From: an uncultured Oscillospiraceae bacterium
Lineage (GTDB): Bacteria; Bacillota; Clostridia; Oscillospirales; Oscillospiraceae
Length of the DNA: 64,000 nucleotides
Assembly (NCBI GenBank): GCA_910587785.1
Contig: CAJUOA010000003.1
Coordinates: 32,130-96,129 of the forward strand
Direction: 5' to 3'
Shown here: piece by piece, positions 39,380 through 48,543 of the stretch
How positions within the stretch are numbered: position 1 is the first letter of the stretch
Layout: every line of letters starts with the position of its first letter
Notes under the pieces: generated by a model
Databases searched by the model: none
Seen by the model: the letters and a program-made list of their open reading frames with translations, nothing else
What the model was told of the DNA's origin: nothing
Translations under genes and position numbers: made by a program

Positions 39380-40318
39380 TCACATCTGCACGACTTCCTC
39401 GTCGGGCTTCCCGCAGGGGGTGATGGAGGTGACGTGGAGGACGGGGCCTTCGCCCTCGTAGGGGTCCCAGTGCTCCACGGCCACCTGGGCGGTGACCTCC
39501 ACCCAGGCCCGTTCGGGAATCCTGCTCACATCGTACCCGATGCAGGCCAAGGCGAGGAAGGTCATATCCTCGGCGCAGCAGACCATGGCGAAGCGCCCGG
39601 GGGTGAAGTAGTTCCCGTACTGGGGCGGCTTGCACATGATGGCCCGGTAGACCACGGTCTTCCCGGCGTACATCTCCGGATTGTCCATAATTTCAACGTA
39701 CCAGAGGCCGTAGTCCTCGTTGGAGATGCGGATGACCGGCTGCTCCAGGTCGAAGGCGGAGACGGTGCCGTCCATATAGTTCTCGCCGGTGCCGTCCTCC
39801 CGCTCCAGGAAGATATCCGCCCGGCGGTTGAGCAGGCGCAGGTTTTTCTGCCGCAGGGAGGTACACAGCTCATCGCTGCAGCGGTTGATGAGGATCATAT
39901 CCGCGTTTCTCAGCTTCTCCGACATAAGGGAGGCCATGTTCCTGGTATACATCTCGAAGCTGGGGCCGCCGACGGTGGCGATGATCTGGTAGAGGACCCA
40001 GCTCTCCGGCATGGAATTGACGTAAAAATCCTGTATCTGCCACATGCCGTTGTACTCCACAATGACCTGCTTGGCCTGGCACTTCTTCTGCTGGGCAAGG
40101 AGGTATTCCGGGGTCAGTTCCTCCAGGTTCTCCACCGGGAGGACGGTGACATTGCGCAGGAGCTCGGGGTCATATTCCTCCTCGCCCTCCTCGCACTGAA
40201 GGAGGAGGGTCCGGTCCTCCAGCGCGAAGCCGTCGGAGAGGATGCCGTTGATGAAGGAGGTCTTGCCGCTGTCCAGGAAACCGGCGATGAGGTAGACCGG
40301 GGTCTCGGTGTTCGGCAT
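39380..40318 (-). CDS. CobW/G3E GTPase-like protein fused to a YcgQ (DUF1980)-like C-terminal domain
   Basis: 312 residues. The N-terminus has a G3E Walker A loop, IAGFLDSGKTSFING, but the metal-binding CxCC motif of CobW proteins is absent and the base-recognition motif reads NRCSD. From about residue 215 the sequence changes to GKTVVYRAIMCKPP, FAMVCCAEDMTFLALACIGYD, ending with CGKPDEEVV. That pattern resembles the CC-x-x-D tail of YcgQ/TIGR03943 membrane partners. It may act in metal insertion or trafficking. It lies 3 nt downstream of a second CobW gene, so the two are an operon. Confidence 0.8.
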   Translation of the reverse strand: MPNTETPVYLIAGFLDSGKTSFINGILSDGFALEDRTLLLQCEEGEEEYDPELLRNVTVLPVENLEELTPEYLLAQQKKCQAKQVIVEYNGMWQIQDFYVNSMPESWVLYQIIATVGGPSFEMYTRNMASLMSEKLRNADMILINRCSDELCTSLRQKNLRLLNRRADIFLEREDGTGENYMDGTVSAFDLEQPVIRISNEDYGLWYVEIMDNPEMYAGKTVVYRAIMCKPPQYGNYFTPGRFAMVCCAEDMTFLALACIGYDVSRIPERAWVEVTAQVAVEHWDPYEGEGPVLHVTSITPCGKPDEEVVQM

Positions 40319-40321
40319 GGC

Positions 40322-41470
40322 TTACACCTCGAAGAGGGCCTTCAGCCCGGCCTCGTCCAGCTTGGAGCCGATGACGCAGAGCCTGCCGGTGTAGTCGGCG
40401 GGGCCGGTGCGGACGGCGTGCTCCTCGGGCACGTAGTCGAAGTGGAGCCAAGCGCCCTCCGCCGCGGGGACGATGCCCTTGGCCCGGAGTACCGCGCCGT
40501 ACTGCCCGCCGTCCAGGGCGGCGAGGATGCGCTCCAGCTGCTCCGCGGAGAAGGTATGGGTGGTCTCCACGCCCCAGCTGGTGAACACCTCGCCGGCGTC
40601 GTGGCCGTGGTGGTGATGGTGATGGTGGTCGTGGTGGTCATGGCCGCAGGAGCATTCGTGGTCATGGTCGTGGTGCTCATGCGTGTGACAGCACTCGTGG
40701 TCATGATCGTGGTGGTCATGGCCGCAGGAGCATTCGTGGTCATGGCCATGGTGCTCATGCGCGTGACAGCACTCGTGCTCATGGTCATGGTCGTGATGGT
40801 GGTGTCCGCCGCAGACAGGGCAGGGCGCGTCCTCCGCCTCTTCCGCCGCCAGGAGCTCCTCCGCCAGAGTACTGCCCCGCTCCATGACCTCCAGCAGCTG
40901 CGCGCCGGTGAGCTGGTCCCAGGGGGTGGTGACGATGGGGGCGCTCTCGTTCTTCTCCCGCAGGAGGGCCGCGGCGGCCTCCAGCTTCTCCAGGCTGAGC
41001 TTCTGGGTGCGGCTGAGGAGGACGGCCCCGGCGTACTGGACCTGGTTCTCATAGAACTCGCCGAAGTTCTTCAGGTAGACCTTGCACTTGGCGGCGTCGG
41101 CCACGGTGACCGCACAGCCCAGCTCCATGCCCTCCACCCGGGCAGCCACGTCCTGGACGGCCCGGATCACGTCGGAGAGCTTGCCCACGCCGGAGGGCTC
41201 GATGAGGATGCGGTCCGGATGGAACTGCTCCATGACCTTGCCCAGGGCCTCGCCGAAGTCCCCCACCAGGGAACAGCAGATGCACCCGGAGTTCATCTCC
41301 GAGATCTCGATGCCCGCCTCCTTGAGAAAGCCGCCGTCGATGCCGATCTCGCCGAACTCGTTCTCGATGAGGACGATCTTCTCGCCTTTCAGGGCTTCGT
41401 CCAGCAGCTTCTTGATGAGCGTCGTCTTGCCCGCGCCCAGGAAACCGGAGATCACGTTTACCTTTGTCAT
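40322..41470 (-). CDS. CobW/ZNG1-type GTPase with a His/Cys-rich metal-binding insert
   Basis: 382 residues from ATG 41470. Walker A is GFLGAGKTTLI, and the metal-binding CxCC motif is GCICCSL. About residues 218-292 are almost wholly H, D, E and C (HHHHDHDHE and GHDHHDH units with Cys pairs), forming a tandem repeat. The C-terminal CobW domain is short but present (HTFSAEQLERILAAL). Such G3E proteins deliver zinc, cobalt or nickel. The NKxD motif is replaced by LSRTQ. No zinc transporter or Zur-like box was recognised nearby. Confidence 0.88.
   Translation of the reverse strand: MTKVNVISGFLGAGKTTLIKKLLDEALKGEKIVLIENEFGEIGIDGGFLKEAGIEISEMNSGCICCSLVGDFGEALGKVMEQFHPDRILIEPSGVGKLSDVIRAVQDVAARVEGMELGCAVTVADAAKCKVYLKNFGEFYENQVQYAGAVLLSRTQKLSLEKLEAAAALLREKNESAPIVTTPWDQLTGAQLLEVMERGSTLAEELLAAEEAEDAPCPVCGGHHHHDHDHEHECCHAHEHHGHDHECSCGHDHHDHDHECCHTHEHHDHDHECSCGHDHHDHHHHHHHGHDAGEVFTSWGVETTHTFSAEQLERILAALDGGQYGAVLRAKGIVPAAEGAWLHFDYVPEEHAVRTGPADYTGRLCVIGSKLDEAGLKALFEV
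40590..40810 (-). repeat. tandem repeat encoding the His/Asp/Cys-rich insert
   Basis: Two to three imperfect copies of an approximately 72-nt unit that encodes ...HDHECSCGHDHHDHDHEC... The unit is built of CATGACCAC-type triplets and probably changes copy number. Confidence 0.7.
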
Positions 41471-41510
41471 TGTGGAAATACGCCTCTTTCTTACATAATA
41501 TGCTTTGATA

Positions 41511-41538
41511 CAGGCCGGGGAGCAACGTCCCCGGCCTG
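41511..41538 (-). terminator. hairpin after the 49-residue gene
   Basis: CAGGCCGGGG and CCCCGGCCTG form a perfect 10-bp stem with an 8-nt loop. There is no long T-run. Confidence 0.55.
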
Positions 41539-41543
41539 CCGCT

Positions 41544-41693
41544 TTACTCTTGCGCCTTTGCGTCGGCGATGGTGTCCAGCAGGCGGCAAAGCTCCTCAAC
41601 GGTGTAGGATTCCTTGCCGCTATTCTTGATGAGACGCCGCAACTCGTAGAGCAGGGCCTGCTGTGTGTCCTTACGCTCTTTCTCTGTTCCCAC
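41544..41693 (-). CDS. 49-residue conserved-looking small protein
   Basis: GTG at 41693 follows a perfect AGGAGGTGAG site, which fixes the start. The product, beginning MGTEKERKDTQQ and containing LRRLIKNSG and LCRLLDTIADA, is predicted to be two amphipathic helices, soluble and acidic at the end. No family was recognised. It precedes the CobW pair in the same direction. Confidence 0.6.
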   Translation of the reverse strand: MGTEKERKDTQQALLYELRRLIKNSGKESYTVEELCRLLDTIADAKAQE

Positions 41694-41768
41694 TTTGCTC
41701 ACCTCCTCTTGGACTAGTATAACACATTTTTTACCAAAGAACAAGCAGAAATTTGGCCGTTTACACGT

Positions 41769-43283
41769 TTACACGTTCTGCGCCGAGGTCCCATGTGTCT
41801 TGAGCACCACGTCGTGATACCCGCCCTCCACGATGGAGGTGGAGGAGACCAGCGTCAGCCGGGCGTTCTGCTGGAGGTCGGGGATGGTAATGACGCCGCA
41901 GTTGCACATGGTGGACTTCACCTTGTAGAGGCTCTTGGCGACGTTCTCCTTCAGCGGTCCGGCGTAGGTGACGTAAGAATCCACGCCCTCCTCAAAGGCG
42001 AGCCCTCTTCCACCGCCGAGATCGTACCTCTGCCAGTTCCGGGCCCGGTTGGAGCCCTCGCCCCAGTACTCCTTCATGTACTGCCCGTTGACCAGCACCC
42101 GGTTGGTGGGGCTCTCGTCGAAGCGGGCGAAGTAGCGGCCCAGCATCAGGAAATCCGCGCCCATAGCCAGGGCGAGGGTCATGTGGTAGTCGTGGACGAT
42201 GCCGCCGTCGGAACAGATGGGAACATAGATGCCGGTCTCTTGGAAGTACTCGTCCCGGGCGGCGGCGACCTCGATCAGAGCGGTGGCCTGCCCGCGCCCG
42301 ATGCCCTTGGTCTCCCGGGTGATGCAGATGGAGCCGCCGCCAATGCCGACCTTGACGAAGTCCGCCCCGGCCTTGGCCAGGAAGAGGAACCCGTCCCGGT
42401 CCACCACGTTGCCCGCGCCTACCTTGACGCTGTCGCCATACTTCTCCCGGATGAAGGAGAGGGTGCGCTCCTGCCAGCAGGAGTAGCCCTCGGAGGAGTC
42501 AATGCACAGCACGTCCGCTCCGGCCTCGATGAGGGCGGGGACCCGGGTCTCGTAGTCCTTGGTGTTGATGCCCGCGCCCACCATGTAGCGCTTTTGGCCG
42601 TCCAGCATCTCGCCCGGGTTCTCCTTGTGCTGTTCGTAGTCCTTGCGGAAGACGAAGTAGAGGAGCCTGCCGTCGGCGCTGACGATGGGAAGGGAGTTGA
42701 GCTTGTGGTCCCAGATGATGTCGTTGGCCGTTTTGAGGCTGGTGCCCTCGGGGGCGGTGATGAGCTTTTCCCGGGGGGTCATGAACTCCTGCACACAGGT
42801 GGCGGGGTCCATGCGGCTGACCCGGTAGTCCCGGCTGGTGACGATGCCCAGGAGCTTGCCCTGGTTGGTGCCGCCGGCTGTGATGGCCACGGTGGAGTGG
42901 CCGTTGCGGGCCTTCAGGTCCAGCACATCCTGAAGTGTAGCCTCGGGGGGGAGGTTGGAGTCGCTGGGCACAAATCCCGCCTTGTAGCCCTTTACCCGGG
43001 CGACCATAGCGGCCTCGCTCTCCACGGACTGGGAGCCGTAGATGAAGCTGAGCCCGCCCTCCCGGGCGAGGGCCACGGCGAGGGTGTCGTTGGACACCGA
43101 CTGCATGATGGCCGAGACCATGGGGATGCTCAGGGAGATGGGGCACTCCTCCTGACCCTTGCGGAACTTGACCAGGGGGGTGCGCAGAGAGACGTTGGCG
43201 GGGACGCACTCCGGGGAGGTGTAGCCGGGTACCAGCAGGTATTCGCTGAAGGTATGGGAGGGCTCACTGTAGTAAAACGCCAT
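41769..43283 (-). CDS. guaB: IMP dehydrogenase
   Basis: 504 residues. The catalytic loop [19 protein letters not shown] contains the active cysteine, and CBS domains occupy about residues 110-235. [23 protein letters not shown] and the SDGGIV phosphate site are present. It converts IMP to XMP, the first step to GMP. It is monocistronic, with a TTGACA promoter upstream. Ile replaces the usual Thr after the catalytic cysteine. Confidence 0.93.
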   Translation of the reverse strand: MAFYYSEPSHTFSEYLLVPGYTSPECVPANVSLRTPLVKFRKGQEECPISLSIPMVSAIMQSVSNDTLAVALAREGGLSFIYGSQSVESEAAMVARVKGYKAGFVPSDSNLPPEATLQDVLDLKARNGHSTVAITAGGTNQGKLLGIVTSRDYRVSRMDPATCVQEFMTPREKLITAPEGTSLKTANDIIWDHKLNSLPIVSADGRLLYFVFRKDYEQHKENPGEMLDGQKRYMVGAGINTKDYETRVPALIEAGADVLCIDSSEGYSCWQERTLSFIREKYGDSVKVGAGNVVDRDGFLFLAKAGADFVKVGIGGGSICITRETKGIGRGQATALIEVAAARDEYFQETGIYVPICSDGGIVHDYHMTLALAMGADFLMLGRYFARFDESPTNRVLVNGQYMKEYWGEGSNRARNWQRYDLGGGRGLAFEEGVDSYVTYAGPLKENVAKSLYKVKSTMCNCGVITIPDLQQNARLTLVSSTSIVEGGYHDVVLKTHGTSAQNV

Positions 43284-43333
43284 GTCGCAGTACGCTCCTT
43301 TATCATAGAGTATGGAATTGTGGTTAGTTCTCT

Positions 43334-43363
43334 ATACTAGCACGGGGGGATTCACTTTGTCAA
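43334..43363 (-). promoter_or_regulatory. guaB promoter
   Basis: On the minus strand TTGACA (43363-43358), 18-nt spacer, TAGTAT (43339-43334), about 50 nt before the start codon. Confidence 0.65.
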
Positions 43364-43435
43364 GGCGCTTGCTGATAGAAGAAACACGTTTTTCACCGGC
43401 GGGGACCATCCAATATGCACAATCCGCCCGGGGCC

Positions 43436-43843
43436 TCAGGCTTTTTCCCTCCCCGCTCTCCCCGCCGCGGGCACCAGGAGCAAGGCGGGCAGTAACAGCA
43501 GGGCCGTGCAGGCGAGCCCCCAGGAGACCGAGCCCTGTTGTGCTGCGATCCCCACGATGGGGCCCCCGATGATCTGACCGAGGGCGTCCAGCTGTCCGCT
43601 GGTGGAGAATACGGTGGCCCGCATCCGCTCCTCCACATGGGCATTCATCCAGGCCGTCAGAACTGGCTCCCGCAGACTGCGCATAAGGCCCGTCAGCAGG
43701 AACACCCCCACCAGAACGAGCTGGAGGGCGTTGAGTCCGACCACCTCGGAGTAGTAGACCAGCGAGAGCACGGTGGCCATGGAAAAGAGCAGGGAAAAGC
43801 AGGTCTTATAGAGTAAGTAGACAGGGTAGGCTTTCAAACGCAT
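43436..43843 (-). pseudogene. MFS transporter with a large internal deletion
   Basis: 135 residues from ATG 43843 (AAAGGA upstream). The first 45 residues (YPVYLLYKTCFSLLFSMATVL) are the start of a major-facilitator protein. They are followed directly by the usual late section (SLREPVLTAWMNAHVEERMRAT and DALGQIIGGPIVG). A normal member has about 400 residues and 12 helices, so roughly 260 residues are missing while the frame is kept. It is unlikely to transport. A small four-helix product is possible. Confidence 0.7.
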
Positions 43844-43878
43844 GAAACTATTTTCCTTTAGAGATACAGATAATAACA

Positions 43879-43906
43879 GGGGAGGGGCCCGGCCGGACCT
43901 CTCCCC
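43879..43906 (-). terminator. terminator-like hairpin after the cyclophilin gene
   Basis: On the minus strand GGGGAGAGGTCC pairs with GGGCCCCTCCCC with one mismatch and one wobble. The T-tract is weak. Confidence 0.4.
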
Positions 43907-43914
43907 CGCAGGGA

Positions 43915-44454
43915 TCAAAACTCGGAGCAGCCGTTCTTGTCCGGCTCCGGGTACGTCTCGCCCAGGGTGTCCACCCGGATGGAGCGGATGGTCTGGGGCT
44001 TTTTGGGCTTGTCGTTGCTCATGTCCCGGGGGACGCGGGAGACCTCTACCGCAGCCTCCACGTTCTCGGTGATAAGGCCGAAGGCGGCGTACTTGCCGTC
44101 CAGATGGGGGGCGGCGTCCACCATGATGAAGAACTGGCACCCGGCGCTGTTGGGGTCCATGGCCCGGGCCATGGAGAGGACGCCCAGGGTGTGCTTGATG
44201 TCGTTGGCCTCGAAGCCGTTGGAGGAAAACTCGCCCTGGATGCCGTAGCCGGGGCCGCCGGAACCGTTGCCTTTGGGACAGCCGCCCTGGATCATGAAGC
44301 CGGGGATGACCCGGTGGAAGATGAGGCCGTCATAGAAGCCGCTGTTGGCGAGGGAGATGAAGTTGTTGACGGTGTTGGGGGCCTTCTCCGGGTACAGCTC
44401 CCCGGTCATGACCTGGCCGTTCTCCAGTTCGATGGTGACGATGGGATGGCTCAT
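43915..44454 (-). CDS. cyclophilin-type peptidyl-prolyl cis-trans isomerase
   Basis: 179 residues; AAAAGGAG precedes the ATG. The active-site segments FHRVIPGFMIQGG and MARAMDPNSAGCQFFIM are typical of cytoplasmic cyclophilins. No signal peptide is visible, so it acts in the cytoplasm. The C-terminus has an extra tail of about 15 residues. Confidence 0.92.
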   Translation of the reverse strand: MSHPIVTIELENGQVMTGELYPEKAPNTVNNFISLANSGFYDGLIFHRVIPGFMIQGGCPKGNGSGGPGYGIQGEFSSNGFEANDIKHTLGVLSMARAMDPNSAGCQFFIMVDAAPHLDGKYAAFGLITENVEAAVEVSRVPRDMSNDKPKKPQTIRSIRVDTLGETYPEPDKNGCSEF

Positions 44455-44515
44455 AGTTGATTTCTCCTTTTCAGCAATTGAGTTTCTATCAATTTTTGGG
44501 ATTTAGAATATGATC

Positions 44516-44980
44516 TCACCGGTAGCTCTTCATGGCCCGGTCGATGGTGCGCTTGGCGTCCCGCTGGGCGGCGGCGTCCCGCTTGTCGTAGTTCTTCTTG
44601 CCCTTGCACAGGCCCACCTCCACCTTCACCCGGGCGTTTTTGAAGTACACCCGCAGGGGGACCAGGGCGTAGCCGTCCTGCTGAACGTAGGCCTGCAAGC
44701 GGTTGATCTCCCGCTTGTGCATGAGGAGCCGCCGGGGCCGCACCGGGTCCCGGTTGAAAATGCTGCCGTGCTCATAGGGGCTGATGTGCATCCCGTGGAG
44801 GTAAATTTCCCCGTTTTTGGCGATGCAGTAGGAATCCTTGAGGTTCAGGGCGCCTGCGCGGATGGACTTGACCTCCGTGCCGAAGAGCTCGATGCCCGCC
44901 TCGTAGTGGTCCTCCACAAAGTAGTCGTGATGGGCCTTGCGGTTTTGTGCCGCGACCTTGATGCCGCCTTTTTCTGCCAT
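44516..44980 (-). CDS. smpB: SsrA-binding protein
   Basis: 154 residues from ATG 44980, where GGAGGG lies upstream; an earlier in-frame codon lacks support. Contains NRKAHHDYFVEDHYEAGIEL, GTEVKSIRAG and the basic tail KKNYDKRDAAAQRDAKR. It binds tmRNA in ribosome rescue. The tmRNA gene is not in the flanking DNA. Confidence 0.95.
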   Translation of the reverse strand: MAEKGGIKVAAQNRKAHHDYFVEDHYEAGIELFGTEVKSIRAGALNLKDSYCIAKNGEIYLHGMHISPYEHGSIFNRDPVRPRRLLMHKREINRLQAYVQQDGYALVPLRVYFKNARVKVEVGLCKGKKNYDKRDAAAQRDAKRTIDRAMKSYR

Positions 44981-45111
44981 ATGGATGGTCCCTCCTTCCA
45001 GGGAAATCGGTTCGTTTTTCCAGTATAGCATGTTTTTTCCCCTGCCGCAAGGGGGAAATCCGGGTTTTGCCGCGTCTGTCCCATAAACTGAGAAACCGCA
45101 GGGTCCTGTAG

Positions 45112-45130
45112 GGGCGGATATGATCCGCCC
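45112..45130. repeat. short dispersed-type palindrome
   Basis: GGGCGGAT-ATG-ATCCGCCC, preceded by TGTAG and followed by GTCCTATAGG. Units of this form recur in related genomes by memory; only one copy is in this window. Confidence 0.5.
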
Positions 45131-45273
45131 GTCCTATAGGTCTGCGCCGTGGTATCGTGTGGGCGGGTGCGTGGACACTGGCCGGGAGAGGGCAGCGGGG
45201 CCCGCATTCGATGGGCGCTCCAGCCCCCTCCCAAAGAATTTCCCGGATTTCGGAAAAAAAGCTGTAAATTCAG

Positions 45274-45302
45274 TGGAAATTTTCTGAAAGCTATGGTATA
45301 CT
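45274..45302 (+). promoter_or_regulatory. extended -10 promoter for the NUDIX-WalRK-like unit
   Basis: TGGAAA (45274-45279), 17-nt spacer, TGG-TATACT (-10 at 45297-45302). Confidence 0.6.
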
Positions 45303-45378
45303 ACTCTAGGAACGCCGGAAGAAAGGAGCAAAAACTCCAGAAACCGGCACCGCACTGCGGAAAAAAGGAGCAAATACA

Positions 45379-45915
45379 ATGGAACTGACAGAAAAAACGC
45401 TCTCCAGCCAGACGATGTTCGACGGCAGGATCATCCACGTCCGCCGGGACGTGATCGAGCTCCCCAACGGGAAGGAGGCCTTCCGGGAGGTGGTGGACCA
45501 CCCCGGCGGGGTCTGCGTCCTGGCGCTGGACGGGGAGGACCGGGTGCTGATCGTCAGCCAATACCGCTACCCCTACAACAAGGTCCTGCGGGAGCTCCCC
45601 GCCGGGAAGCTGGAGCGGGGGGAGGACCCCCGCGAGGCCGCCATCCGGGAGCTCCGGGAGGAGACCGGCGCTGTGGCCGGGACCTTTGAATCCCTGGGGG
45701 AGCTCTACCCCTCCCCGGGGTACTGCGGGGAGATCATCCGGATGTACCTCGCAAGGGACCTGACCTTCGGCGGAACGGACCTGGACGAGGACGAATTTTT
45801 GAACCTGGAGCGCGTCCCCTTCGAGACCCTGGTACAGCAGGTGCTCTCCGGGGAGGTCCGGGACGCCAAGACCATCGCCGCCGTGCTGAAGGCCAAGGTC
45901 CTGCAGGGCCTGTGA
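45379..45915 (+). CDS. NUDIX hydrolase, ADP-ribose pyrophosphatase type
   Basis: 178 residues. A full Nudix box is visible (GKLERGEDPREAAIRELREE) at about residues 76-98. The N-terminal MELTEKTLSSQTMFDGRIIHVRRD and LIVSQYRYPYNKVLRELPAG resemble NudF. It hydrolyses ADP-ribose. The gene lies 30 nt before the response regulator, so it is probably first in that operon. Confidence 0.9.
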   Translation: MELTEKTLSSQTMFDGRIIHVRRDVIELPNGKEAFREVVDHPGGVCVLALDGEDRVLIVSQYRYPYNKVLRELPAGKLERGEDPREAAIRELREETGAVAGTFESLGELYPSPGYCGEIIRMYLARDLTFGGTDLDEDEFLNLERVPFETLVQQVLSGEVRDAKTIAAVLKAKVLQGL

Positions 45916-45945
45916 GCGGCGGCTCAGAAGATAAAGGAGGAACCA

Positions 45946-46650
45946 ATGGAGCAGAAAAAACGGGTACTGATCGTAGAGGATGAGAAGAGCATCGTGGATA
46001 TCCTCCGGTTCAACCTGGAGAAGGAGGGCTATGCCGCCCTCACCGCCTACGACGGCGAGGCGGGGCTGGACCAGGCGCTCAAGGAGAACCCGGACCTTAT
46101 CCTCCTGGACGTGATGCTCCCGAAGATGAACGGCTTCGACGTCTGCCGCATCCTGCGGGAGAAGGGGAGCAGTGTGCCGGTCATCATCCTCACCGCCCGG
46201 GAGGAGGAGACGGACAAGGTCCTGGGCCTGGAGATCGGTGCGGACGACTACATTACAAAGCCCTTCTCCATGCGGGAGCTCATGGCCCGGGTGAAGGCCA
46301 ACATCCGCCGCACCGCCATGCAGCAGAGCGCGGGGACAGAGGGGGCCGTCCAGGCCGGGGGCGGGCTGACCATCGACCCGGACAGCTACCAGGTCTATAA
46401 GCGGGACAAGCCTATCGACCTGACCCAACGGGAGTATGAGCTCCTGACATTCCTCGCGGGCCACCCGGGGAAGGTCTACTCCCGGGGCGACCTCATGGAA
46501 CAGGTGTGGAACTACGGCTATGTGGGCGACGACGTGCGCACCGTGGACGTGACGGTCCGCCGGCTGCGGGAGAAGATCGAGGACGATCCCGCGAGCCCCG
46601 CCCTCATCCTCACCCGCCGGGGCGTGGGGTACTATTTCGCCGGGCAGTAA
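45946..46650 (+). CDS. OmpR/PhoB-family response regulator (WalR-like)
   Basis: 234 residues, with a receiver domain at 1-120 and phospho-acceptor D55 in ILLDVMLPKMNGFDV. The winged helix spans about 135-230 (LTQREYELLTFLAGHPGKVYSRGDLMEQVW; DVTVRRLREKIEDDP). Followed 93 nt later by its cognate kinase and then a YycH-like protein, a context like WalRK, which controls cell-wall metabolism. WalR versus PhoP assignment is not settled. Confidence 0.88.
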   Translation: MEQKKRVLIVEDEKSIVDILRFNLEKEGYAALTAYDGEAGLDQALKENPDLILLDVMLPKMNGFDVCRILREKGSSVPVIILTAREEETDKVLGLEIGADDYITKPFSMRELMARVKANIRRTAMQQSAGTEGAVQAGGGLTIDPDSYQVYKRDKPIDLTQREYELLTFLAGHPGKVYSRGDLMEQVWNYGYVGDDVRTVDVTVRRLREKIEDDPASPALILTRRGVGYYFAGQ

Positions 46651-46743
46651 CGACACCGCGCAGGGGCGCGATAGAGCGGGCGCGTTGGCCGGTATCCCCG
46701 AGAAACCACCCCATCCCAACACCACGAAAGGAGGACCGACCCC

Positions 46744-48543
46744 ATGTTCCGCAGTCTGCACATGAAGCTGGTGCTGATCATGCTGCTGCTCATCACGTCG
46801 CTGATGGCGATCGTGGGGGCGTTCCTCATGACCAGCATCACGGGATTTTTCATCGAGGAGTTCTACCAACAGATGGACAGCGTGTTCGGGGACAGCAATC
46901 CCTCCAACGCCGCCTTTGTGGGGAGCCTGCGCAGCTGGGCGGAGGAGGAGGATGTGCCCAAGATGCAGGAGATGATCGAGGCCAAGGCCGGGGACCTGGG
47001 GCTCAACTCCGCCACCCGGACCTACTACATCCTGGACGGGCGCACCGGCGCTTTTCTCGCCGGGAGCGAGGGGCAGGAGGCTTTTGACCGTATGCAGGCC
47101 ACGCCCAACCTCCTCACCGCCCGCAGCGGCATCGCCGCCGGACAGGACAGGGTTGGGGACCAGAGCGACATCACCGCCGGGTACATGGACGTGGCCATCC
47201 CCATCACCGCCGGGGAGAGCGCCTACATCATCTATATCTATGACAACCGGGACACGGTCAGCGCCCTGAACGGACAGCTCTTCCTCATCATCGTCCAGGC
47301 CCTGCTGGTGGGGCTCCTCATCTCCGTGCTCCTGAGCTTCCTCCTCAGCAAGACCATGATCATCCCCATCGAGCGGCTCACCGAGGGGGCGGAGCGGGTG
47401 GCCAGCGGGGACTTCGGCAGTACCATCGAGGTGGAATCCACCGACGAGATCGGCATCCTCACCACCACCTTCAACGACATGGCCGCCGTCCTCCAGGACA
47501 CCCTGGAGGCGGTGGAGAACGAGCGCAACAAGCTGGACACCCTCTTCCTCCACATGACCGACGGCGTGGTGGCCTTTGGCCGGGACGGCTCCGTGCTCCA
47601 CAGCAACCCCGCCGTCAGCCAGATGCTGGGCCGGGAGGTCAGCTTCTACGACTACGACGCCCTCTTCGGGGACAAGTTCCCCATGAAGAAGGTCCTCTCC
47701 CTCCAGCGGCCGGACTTCGTCTCCGGGGAGCTGACAGCCCGGGAGCGCATTCTGGAGCTCTACCTCGCCCCCTTCTCCGACGGGGAGGACGGCGGCGTGA
47801 TGGCGGTGCTCCACGACGTGACCGCCCAGCGGAAGAACGACGAGATGCGAAAGGAGTTCGTCGCCAACGTCTCCCACGAGCTGCGCACCCCCCTCACCAA
47901 CGTGCGCAGCTACGCCGAGACCCTCCGGGACAACGACGACGTCCCCCGGGAGATGGAGAACAACTTCCTGGACATCATCATCAGCGAAGTGGACCGCATG
48001 ACCCACATCGTCCAGGACCTCTTGACCCTCAGCCGCCTGGATTCGGGCCGGGCGGAGCTCAAAATGGCCCGCTTCTCCCTGCGGGAGGCCCTGGACAGCG
48101 TCTGCCGGGCCGTGGAGCTGGAGGCCCGGCGGCGCGGCCACACACTGGTCCGCTCCTACGGGGAGACCCTGCCCATGGTCACCGGGGACCGCAGCCGCCT
48201 GGAGCAGGTGATGATGAACGTGGTGGGCAACGCCATCAAGTACACCCCCGACGGGGGGACCATCACTGTAGACGCGGGTCTCCGGGGCCGCAGGGCGTGG
48301 ATCGAGGTCTCCGATACCGGCATAGGCATCCCCGAGCAGGACCGGGAGCGCATCTTCGACCGCTTCTACCGGGTGGACAAGGCCCGCTCCCGGGAGAGCG
48401 GCGGCACGGGCCTGGGCCTCTCCATCGCCCGGGAGATCGTACTGCGCCACAAGGGAGCCATCCGCCTCGCCCCCCACGACGGCCCCGGCACTACGGTGCG
48501 CATCGAACTGCCCATCCGGCAGGAGGAGGTCCGCCATGAGTAA
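46744..48543 (+). CDS. sensor histidine kinase (WalK-like)
   Basis: 599 residues. An N-terminal membrane helix (about 8-30) is followed by an extracellular domain of about 150 residues and a second helix (about 180-203). Then come HAMP, PAS and HisKA with H378 in [23 protein letters not shown], and an ATPase domain with [10 protein letters not shown] and [10 protein letters not shown]. Domain order is that of WalK/VicK. GGAGGA lies before the ATG. The stop overlaps the next gene by 8 nt. Confidence 0.9.
   Translation: MFRSLHMKLVLIMLLLITSLMAIVGAFLMTSITGFFIEEFYQQMDSVFGDSNPSNAAFVGSLRSWAEEEDVPKMQEMIEAKAGDLGLNSATRTYYILDGRTGAFLAGSEGQEAFDRMQATPNLLTARSGIAAGQDRVGDQSDITAGYMDVAIPITAGESAYIIYIYDNRDTVSALNGQLFLIIVQALLVGLLISVLLSFLLSKTMIIPIERLTEGAERVASGDFGSTIEVESTDEIGILTTTFNDMAAVLQDTLEAVENERNKLDTLFLHMTDGVVAFGRDGSVLHSNPAVSQMLGREVSFYDYDALFGDKFPMKKVLSLQRPDFVSGELTARERILELYLAPFSDGEDGGVMAVLHDVTAQRKNDEMRKEFVANVSHELRTPLTNVRSYAETLRDNDDVPREMENNFLDIIISEVDRMTHIVQDLLTLSRLDSGRAELKMARFSLREALDSVCRAVELEARRRGHTLVRSYGETLPMVTGDRSRLEQVMMNVVGNAIKYTPDGGTITVDAGLRGRRAWIEVSDTGIGIPEQDRERIFDRFYRVDKARSRESGGTGLGLSIAREIVLRHKGAIRLAPHDGPGTTVRIELPIRQEEVRHE

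Larger units (their letters stand above)
44981..45378. other. 398-nt intergenic stretch before the NUDIX gene
   Basis: It contains the short palindrome at 45112-45130 and the NUDIX promoter at 45274-45302. No tRNA, tmRNA or further gene was recognised. Confidence 0.6.

Noticed and set aside
40590..40810. Direct repeats resembling a CRISPR array
   Set aside because: The repeats are in frame, encode the His-rich insert of a GTPase and have no unique spacers.
44981..45378. tmRNA gene next to smpB
   Set aside because: No tRNA-Ala-like ends or tag-peptide frame could be found in either orientation.
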